NCBI RefSeq assembly: GCF_000315485.1
Contig: NZ_JH992941.1
Location: forward strand, 992,001-1,056,000
Reading direction: 5' to 3'
DNA: 64,000 bases
Origin: Bacteroides oleiciplenus YIT 12058
GTDB taxonomy: Bacteria; Bacteroidota; Bacteroidia; Bacteroidales; Bacteroidaceae
The position numbers were made by a program, and so were the translations under genes. Shown piece after piece: positions 58,812-64,000 of this stretch (positions within the stretch are counted from its first letter, which is position 1; each line of letters begins with the position of its first letter). The notes beneath the pieces were generated by a model. It was not told the origin of the DNA. It made no database searches and saw nothing but the letters and a program-made list of their open reading frames with translations.

Positions 58812-59350
58812 AAGCGGATATTTCAATCATACAAAGCAGAAAAGGTACCGAAATAGTAGTTTCGGGAAACAAAATCAACCGGAATGGAATCATAGCCGCC
58901 ATTCTGCTCGCTTTGCCCATACTGGTGCTGTTCCGGTTAATTCATGGAGAGGAAATGACTCACATATCCTATCTGATATTCTGGTCGTGCGCCCTGGCCG
59001 GTTTTGCAGTGAACTTATTGCTTCATGCCCTCTTCTTCGGAATATTCTCACCCAAAGGTTTCCGGTCCATATCCTTCGTGAAGCATAAGGGAGGCATACG
59101 TTTCTGCCATTGCAATGAACCCATAAAGATGTGGCAATATCGCACCGCCTGCTTCCTGCCCATCCTGTTATTAGGAATCATCCCGCTCTTTTGCGGCATG
59201 ATAGCGGGACACTATTACAGTGCTTTATTCGGAACATTCTTGATTATCGGCAGCATTGATGATGTCTGTATCCTCTGGAAATTGCGCTCCTTCGGGAAGG
59301 ATGCATTCATCAATGATTGCTCACAAGAGTTGCGGTTTCATATCTGGTGA
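58808..59350 (+). CDS. DUF3267 membrane protein with degenerate zincin motif
   Basis: 180 residues. Hydrophobic segments lie at ~28-43 (GIIAAILLALPILVLF), ~53-72, ~117-133 (FLPILLLGIIPLFCGMI) and ~136-150. The C-terminus matches DUF3267 (GHYYSALFGTFLIIGSIDDVCILWKLRSFGKDAFINDCSQELRF). DUF3267 is a putative membrane zinc-peptidase family with an HExxH motif. Here the site reads N69-L-L-L-H73 (AVNLLLHALFFGIF), so the first His and the Glu are both lost and only the second His stays. Probably a pseudo-peptidase. Expressed from a triple-box promoter and convergent with a sensor kinase. Confidence 0.78.
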   Translation: MKADISIIQSRKGTEIVVSGNKINRNGIIAAILLALPILVLFRLIHGEEMTHISYLIFWSCALAGFAVNLLLHALFFGIFSPKGFRSISFVKHKGGIRFCHCNEPIKMWQYRTACFLPILLLGIIPLFCGMIAGHYYSALFGTFLIIGSIDDVCILWKLRSFGKDAFINDCSQELRFHIW

Positions 59351-59430
59351 AAAACGTGGCACAATGGAGGGTATATCAAAATGAAGATTAGAACACACCT
59401 TCAATACGCAAATAACCTTTAACCTCAGAA

Positions 59431-61641
59431 TCACTTCGTCGGAAAATAAAGTGTGAACTCACTGAAACGACCTTCTTCGCTTTCCACCTCTACCCTGCCC
59501 TCATGCGCCAGCATCACCTGCTGCACATAGTTCAGTCCCAAACCGAAGCCCGCAGCTCCGCCCTTACCGCTACGTCCGGCTGCCGCAGAGCGCTCAAAGC
59601 GGTTGAAGATGCGCGACTGGTCTTTCAAAGAAATACCCAACCCGTCGTCACACACCTTTATCTTGCAGAAACCTTTCTCCGACACGCTGACAATATCTAT
59701 TTTCACCTCATCACGAGAATATTTGATAGCGTTGTCCATCAGATTGCCCAACACTTCGCGCAGGCAGAAAGCATCCGCATAAACAGTCTCACAACGGTGA
59801 TAAACCGTATTGAACTCCACTTTCTTATTGACTTTCAAGGAAATCTTCGCAATCAGATCATCGAGCAAGGGGCGCAGGGCGACTTCTTCCTTATGCAGTT
59901 CCAAATGTCCTTCGTCCAGTTGCGTCAGCATCAACACCCTGTTTGACAAGGCTGACAAATGCTCACTCTCTTCTGTCATCACCCGGCGGTATTTCTCCTC
60001 TTTTTCCGGTTTATCCGCCAGTTTCCCGCCCGCCAGCACATGTGCCGCCATCAGTATGGAGTTCAGCGGAGACTTCATATCATGAATCATGGCATACGTG
60101 AAGTCTTTCTGGAACTGCTCCAGACGGCGTTGCATACGGAGCACCTTTATCTGTCCGAAGATACAATCCAGCATCACCAGAAACATGATCCAGAGAGGAA
60201 TCAACAAATACCAGATGGAAGATGCCACATAGCGGTATGGGTTCTTCACTATTCCCTGCACACAAAGCGTACTGTCTTCCCTCAGCGGAATAAACCGGGA
60301 AATATAGTCACCATACTTCACAGAAGTATATCCTGCCTGTGCAACCGTACTGTCCGAAGGATAGCGGAACTGACGGATCCCACTACGTGATTTCATTCCC
60401 AATTGGCTGAGACGTTCGGCAAAGGCAGAATCCAGATACTGGGAATTCATCTCCACTCCCTCCAAGTGCTTCTGCGCAATCAAAGCCGCACGAAGACGAT
60501 AATTTTGATCAATCGTATTATAGATATGCACCACATACATGCTATTTATATGATACAACGAATCTTTTCCTTTCAGAAGCTCTTTTTGTTCTTTGGCAAA
60601 AGGTGTCTCGCTTTTCTTTCTCTGTTCTTCCGGTTCTTTTTCTTCTTTAGGTTGCAGAAGGAATAATGAGTAGCGATTATACATCACCTCATCATAAAAG
60701 GCAGCTTCAAAACAGTCGTTCACCTGATAAACCGTCTCACGGGCAGCCGTGCGATACAAATAAACGAACCAGGCCACCATCAGCAAACAGCTTGCCAGCA
60801 AACTTATCATAAAGAAAACCTTGAAAGAGTGCTGCTTGCGTGCCTGCCTTTTCCGTTCTTCTTCTTTGGCAGCGGAGAGCGTTTCTTCCGTCATATCCAG
60901 AATATCCCTGCTCGATGTTTCTATCTCCTCCCACCGCTGTCCGGGAATCCGGCTGCGCACCTCCCCTATCGGCAATCTCATTTTCTCTGCCAAAGTATAG
61001 AAAGCGGAACGTTGTTCTTCAATGCCACGGCGCTGGCTGATGATATACTTCATCTGCTGTGCCCAGCTATAAATCAGGAAAGCGGTCAGCAACAAAGTAG
61101 GAAGAAACAGGAAGAATATATCTTTTACAAGCGGAAGGAAAGGAGTGATAATAGTTGCTTCTATAGCTTCGCCTTTCTCCTCATTCAGCCAGGCAGTATC
61201 GGAGATTACAGTTTTGAAAAGCCTGTAGGCAGAATACTGGCTATGGTCTTCTGCCACATCAATCCATACGGTTCGGTCTATGTTCTTCCATTTCAGTTTC
61301 TTTTCCAATGTCCTTTCCATCTCATCCAGAGGGATCGTTACCTGATAAATATCTTGCAGAAAAGAGGCGGCTTGCTGATATTCCAAAAATACCCGTTCAT
61401 CATAAGGTCTTTTTGCATCTCTGGGTATATATGAATAGAAAGGAATGGTATAGTCGGGAAAAGGCAGGTTGTTGATTTGATTATCCACCGTCTCTATAAA
61501 AGCCTGCCGGAAACATTCGTTCAGCGTACGCTTCGCCTCATTTTTATAGTTGTCATAGGCATACATCATCCCTCCCAATTGTATCACCACAACGAGAAAC
61601 AGTCCTACAATAGAAAGGATGTAAAGCGAACGAAGCTTCAT
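59431..61641 (-). CDS. Sensor histidine kinase with duplicated sensor module (HK2)
   Basis: 736 residues, paralog of HK1. First module: TM ~8-27 (LSIVGLFLVVVIQLGGMMYAY), KRTLNECFRQAFIETVDNQINN, TM ~175-195, then RRGIEEQRSAFYTLAEKMRLPIGEV. Second module: TM ~275-295, NDCFEAAFYDEVMYNRYSLF, TM ~480-500, then RRLEQFQKDFTYAMIHDMKSPLNSI with phospho-acceptor H520. HATPase: NLMDNAIKYS, VCDDGLGIS, GAAGFGLGLNY. The first helix lacks a His. A Lys/Glu-rich insert (KEEKEPEEQRKKSE) lies in the second sensor. Its own promoter contains a GTTAAC box, suggesting autoregulation. Confidence 0.93.
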   Translation of the reverse strand: MKLRSLYILSIVGLFLVVVIQLGGMMYAYDNYKNEAKRTLNECFRQAFIETVDNQINNLPFPDYTIPFYSYIPRDAKRPYDERVFLEYQQAASFLQDIYQVTIPLDEMERTLEKKLKWKNIDRTVWIDVAEDHSQYSAYRLFKTVISDTAWLNEEKGEAIEATIITPFLPLVKDIFFLFLPTLLLTAFLIYSWAQQMKYIISQRRGIEEQRSAFYTLAEKMRLPIGEVRSRIPGQRWEEIETSSRDILDMTEETLSAAKEEERKRQARKQHSFKVFFMISLLASCLLMVAWFVYLYRTAARETVYQVNDCFEAAFYDEVMYNRYSLFLLQPKEEKEPEEQRKKSETPFAKEQKELLKGKDSLYHINSMYVVHIYNTIDQNYRLRAALIAQKHLEGVEMNSQYLDSAFAERLSQLGMKSRSGIRQFRYPSDSTVAQAGYTSVKYGDYISRFIPLREDSTLCVQGIVKNPYRYVASSIWYLLIPLWIMFLVMLDCIFGQIKVLRMQRRLEQFQKDFTYAMIHDMKSPLNSILMAAHVLAGGKLADKPEKEEKYRRVMTEESEHLSALSNRVLMLTQLDEGHLELHKEEVALRPLLDDLIAKISLKVNKKVEFNTVYHRCETVYADAFCLREVLGNLMDNAIKYSRDEVKIDIVSVSEKGFCKIKVCDDGLGISLKDQSRIFNRFERSAAAGRSGKGGAAGFGLGLNYVQQVMLAHEGRVEVESEEGRFSEFTLYFPTK

Positions 61642-61660
61642 CTTGTCATTATTTTGGGGA

Positions 61661-61694
61661 CAAAGATACTGTTTTTCTACGTTAACCTAAAGAT
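61661..61694 (-). promoter_or_regulatory. HK2 promoter with a single GTTAAC box
   Basis: The minus-strand -7 TAtcTTTG is at 61668-61661. GTTAACCTAAAGAT (61681-61694, plus-strand wording) matches the first box and the start of the second in the triple-box promoters, and overlaps the expected -33 region. The rest of the second and the third box are absent (GATTCTTTC). It is in reverse orientation relative to HK2 transcription. Confidence 0.5.
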
Positions 61695-61847
61695 TCTTTC
61701 TCTCCTGAAAAGACAAAAATGCAAGATACCTTCTTTTTAGCAAAGACACATCTGATAATTCCCCCAATTATTCATTACCGGTATTTCGCTTTCTTTTGTG
61801 TGAAACCTAACTGAGCATTTTATCACTTCACCACCCTACCCTGAATA
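61695..61847. other. Intergenic DNA, nothing recognised
   Basis: Between the HK2 promoter and palindrome copy B. No frame or repeat was recognised. Confidence 0.3.
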
Positions 61848-61942
61848 TACCCGGGACGTACTTGCTCCGTACATTCTCCGGTCAGAAGTACCTCTGAGCG
61901 AAGAAACACTGGAGTTGGTACGGAGCAAGTACATCCCGGGTA
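61848..61942. repeat. Long palindromic element, copy B (23-bp arms)
   Basis: Left arm 61850-61872 and right arm 61918-61940 pair over 23 bp with one mismatch (a G-U pair in a minus-strand transcript). It shares the arms CTTGCTCCGTAC and the centre CTCTGAGCGAAGAAAC with copy A at 9825. One stem position is C-G in copy A and T-A in copy B, a compensatory change. Confidence 0.8.
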
Positions 61943-62000
61943 CGGATTTGATAAGATACAAAGCTGCATTTGCAGTTGATAGAATTATCGGTATTTCTAC

Positions 62001-62058
62001 GTTAACCTAATGATAACATAGTGATAACATTCTTCCATGCGCCTCTGCCTTACCTTTG
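62001..62058 (+). promoter_or_regulatory. Triple 11-bp box promoter, DUF3836 class II copy 3
   Basis: GTTAACCTAAT (62001), GATAACATAGT (62012), GATAACATTCT (62023), -7 TAccTTTG at 62051-62058. Again 28 bp from the third box to the -7. Confidence 0.75.
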
Positions 62059-62105
62059 CAACATCGAAAGAAACAAGAATGTATAACTTAAAAAATAAAA
62101 TCATT

Positions 62106-62591
62106 ATGAAAGCTCTAGTATTATCAGTAGTATTCGCATTGACATCAGTAGTAAACGCAGTAAGCGGGAACAATGTAAAGGATTTCGCCTATAACACGGA
62201 AATGAACGAGGGTCGAGTAAAGACGGAAACTGTATTCAAAGTAGAGAACCGGAAGTATCTGCATAATCATTTGCAGTATAACTATGCGTACAATGCCGAA
62301 GGACGCGTATCAGCCAAAGAGGTATTGAAATGGAACAAGGAGAACCAAAGTTTTGAGAAGCAATATTGCCTGAACTTCTCTTATGACGGAACGGATATAA
62401 ACGTGGAATACGTAGCATGGAACAGTAAAATGAATGCCTATGCCGATGTGAAAGCCAAAACTGTTTATCAGATAAACGCAATGGGGGCAAATTACCAAAG
62501 CTATAAATGGAACAAGAAAGACAATTCCTGGAACCTGACAGCAGAACACAGCACGCACCCTGAGAATATCACCTTATTTGCAAAGAAATAA
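62106..62591 (+). CDS. DUF3836 family secreted protein, class II copy 3
   Basis: 161 residues from the ATG at 62106. Frames starting at 62037 would begin upstream of the promoter's -7 element, so they are excluded; 62079 would add MYNLKNKII. Signal peptide MKALVLSVVFALTSVVNAVSG. DUF3836 body: DFAYNTEMNEGRVKTETVFKVENRKYLHNHLQYNYAYNAEGRVSAKEVLKWN; FEKQYCLNFSYDGTDINVEYVAWNSK; YQSYKWNKKDNSWNL. It is convergent with HK3, with only 2 bp between stops, so gene and kinase are closely associated. Confidence 0.87.
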   Translation: MKALVLSVVFALTSVVNAVSGNNVKDFAYNTEMNEGRVKTETVFKVENRKYLHNHLQYNYAYNAEGRVSAKEVLKWNKENQSFEKQYCLNFSYDGTDINVEYVAWNSKMNAYADVKAKTVYQINAMGANYQSYKWNKKDNSWNLTAEHSTHPENITLFAKK

Positions 62592-62593
62592 CT

Positions 62594-64000
62594 TCAACAC
62601 AGGGGGAAGCATATAACAAACTCACTATAGCTTCCCTCTACACTCTCCACAGCTACCGTGCCGCTGTGCGCCTCCATCACCTGCTGCACGTAGTTCAATC
62701 CTAAGCCAAACCCTGAAACACCGGATTTACGGCTTCCCGCAGGCAGCCTTTCGAACTTACCAAATATTTTCTGTTGCTCTTTCAACGGGATTCCGATTCC
62801 ATTATCGCGTACTTTAATCATAGTAAAGCCGTCTGATTCTTCACAGGAAATAGCTATTTCCACTTCATCTTTGGAATACTTGATGGCATTGTCAATCAGA
62901 TTATTAATCACTTCCCTCAAACAAAACATATCCGCATAAACCAAATAGTTCTCCTTACAGTCCAGTGTAAAATGGACCTTCTTTATTGCTTTCAACAAAA
63001 ACTTCTCCGTGACATCTTTCAGCAAAGGTAACAAAACAACTGTTTCTTTATGGAGCTGCAACTCTCCCCTGTCTATTTGCGTCAGCATCAGCACCTTCCC
63101 GGAAAGTGTCAGCAAGTGCTCGCACTCATCATGCATCAGTTGTTTATACTTCTCTATCTTTTCCGGTTTATTAGCCAGTTTACCCCCCATCAGTACATGC
63201 GCTCCCATCATAATGGAATTCAAAGGAGATTTCATATCATGTATCATAGAGTAGGTAAAGTCTTGCTGGAATTGCTTCAAACGACGTTGCAAACGCTCAA
63301 TATGTATCTGGATACAGACACATATACAAATAAACAGGAAAGTAATGCCCAATGGCAAAAGCATGTACCAGATGGAAGCAACAATATGGCTTTGAGGGCT
63401 ACGCACAACGCCTTGCACACACTCTGTACTGTCCTTATCCAACGGGATGAGCTTTGTGGTCATATCCATAATCCCAACATGAGGTTTTCCGGTATGGGCA
63501 AGCAACTCTCCCGAAGGATATGCCAGTTTCTGTATGTCGCTCTCGCTGGATATGTCATTTTTATGTAATTCCAGGGCAAAGACACTATCTGCAAACTGCG
63601 TGGAGAACACAATAGGAGGCTGGGCACTATTATTAATACTATCCTGCATAGTGTAGGCAGCATGCAACTGGGAATTCACATCATATTTATTATAGATATG
63701 ATATACCAGAATCCCGTTCATCCAAAAGTGATACCCTTTTTCCACACTAAGCTTCCGTATATTTTCAAGAAACCTGTCAACATAAGGAGTATTTCTCGTT
63801 ACTTTTATCACTTCTTTCCTATCTTTATAAACGGAAAAGAATGAAATACAACGGTTATAATAGGTTTCATCATAAAACGCCTTTTCAAAGTTATCCTGAA
63901 CCTTAAATTCCATTCTCTCGTAACTAATCCGGTACAGATAGGCAGACCATATTGCCAACAATAAAAAGATACCTGTAAGGCCGATTATGGAGAATGTTTT
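62594..64000 (-). CDS. Sensor histidine kinase, paralog of HK1/HK2 (HK3, 5' truncated by window)
   Basis: About 469 C-terminal residues; the frame is open to the window edge. Visible: TM (IIGLTGIFLLLAIWSAYLYR), the second sensor module with QDNFEKAFYDETYYNRCISFF, TM (LLPLGITFLFICICVCIQIHI), DHp RRLKQFQQDFTYSMIHDMKSPLNSIMMGAHVLMGGKLANKPEKIEKY, HATPase with NLIDNAIKYS, VRDNGIGIP and GVSGFGLGLNY. It is closest to HK1 in the C-terminal half. The first module, if present as in HK1 and HK2, lies outside the window. Adjacent to and convergent with a class II DUF3836 gene. Confidence 0.93.
   Translation of the reverse strand, partial: KTFSIIGLTGIFLLLAIWSAYLYRISYERMEFKVQDNFEKAFYDETYYNRCISFFSVYKDRKEVIKVTRNTPYVDRFLENIRKLSVEKGYHFWMNGILVYHIYNKYDVNSQLHAAYTMQDSINNSAQPPIVFSTQFADSVFALELHKNDISSESDIQKLAYPSGELLAHTGKPHVGIMDMTTKLIPLDKDSTECVQGVVRSPQSHIVASIWYMLLPLGITFLFICICVCIQIHIERLQRRLKQFQQDFTYSMIHDMKSPLNSIMMGAHVLMGGKLANKPEKIEKYKQLMHDECEHLLTLSGKVLMLTQIDRGELQLHKETVVLLPLLKDVTEKFLLKAIKKVHFTLDCKENYLVYADMFCLREVINNLIDNAIKYSKDEVEIAISCEESDGFTMIKVRDNGIGIPLKEQQKIFGKFERLPAGSRKSGVSGFGLGLNYVQQVMEAHSGTVAVESVEGSYSEFVICFPLC

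Overview
The window is chromosomal DNA of a gut-type Bacteroides (order Bacteroidales). This rests on two SusC/SusD polysaccharide utilization loci (PULs), a hybrid two-component regulator, DUF3836, DUF6266 and DUF3823 family proteins, and repeated promoters with the Bacteroides -7 element TAnnTTTG. No rRNA, tRNA, CRISPR array, intact insertion sequence or phage was seen.

Layout. 1-5223 (+): the end of a PUL with a SusC C-terminus, SusD, a DUF3823 lipoprotein and a GH30 enzyme. 5220-8622 (-): a TPR/suppressor-of-fused protein and an acidic partner. 8650-10000: a gene graveyard holding a degenerate 22-bp repeat array, AraC and other HTH remnants, and a long perfect palindrome. 10000-13500: DUF6266, two near-identical DUF3836 genes flanking an ORF6N gene, and a decayed HipBA locus. 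13541-20653 (-): a TlpA-like lipoprotein and a thioester-less alpha-2-macroglobulin, followed by a third DUF3836 gene. 21517-22776 (+): an ECF sigma factor with a Cys cluster, then DinB. 22851-26141 (-): a membrane-protein operon ending in a TPR/HTH membrane regulator. 26560-32934: an OmpR-type response regulator, a DUF1016 protein lacking its nuclease core, DUF3836, DUF5694, a probable outer-membrane protein and a sensor kinase. 33135-52839 (-): a second PUL with an HTCS regulator, two GH28, a secreted isomerase-like protein, a GH63-like enzyme, SusC, SusD, SusE and a GH13 amylase. 53152-57830: DUF3836 and a LemA/DUF3137/zinc-ribbon protease operon. 58180-64000: a palindromic repeat, an exact 22-bp-period array, a DUF3267 pseudo-peptidase and two more sensor kinases around a further DUF3836 gene.

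The main system-level observation is regulatory. Four + strand promoters (three DUF3836 genes and the DUF3267 unit) carry three tandem 11-bp boxes of the type G(T/A)TAAC, always 28 bp upstream of the -7 element. This is the geometry of an OmpR-family activator. The only OmpR-type regulator in the window sits across one of these promoters, and three paralogous sensor kinases with an internally duplicated sensor module lie next to the regulated genes. I infer an expanded many-sensors/one-regulator network controlling small secreted DUF3836 proteins. A second DUF3836 class (three genes) instead has sigma54-like promoters with TGTCCG/CGGACA dyads upstream. Two other operons share a third promoter architecture with GTCCCC boxes at identical 40-bp spacing.
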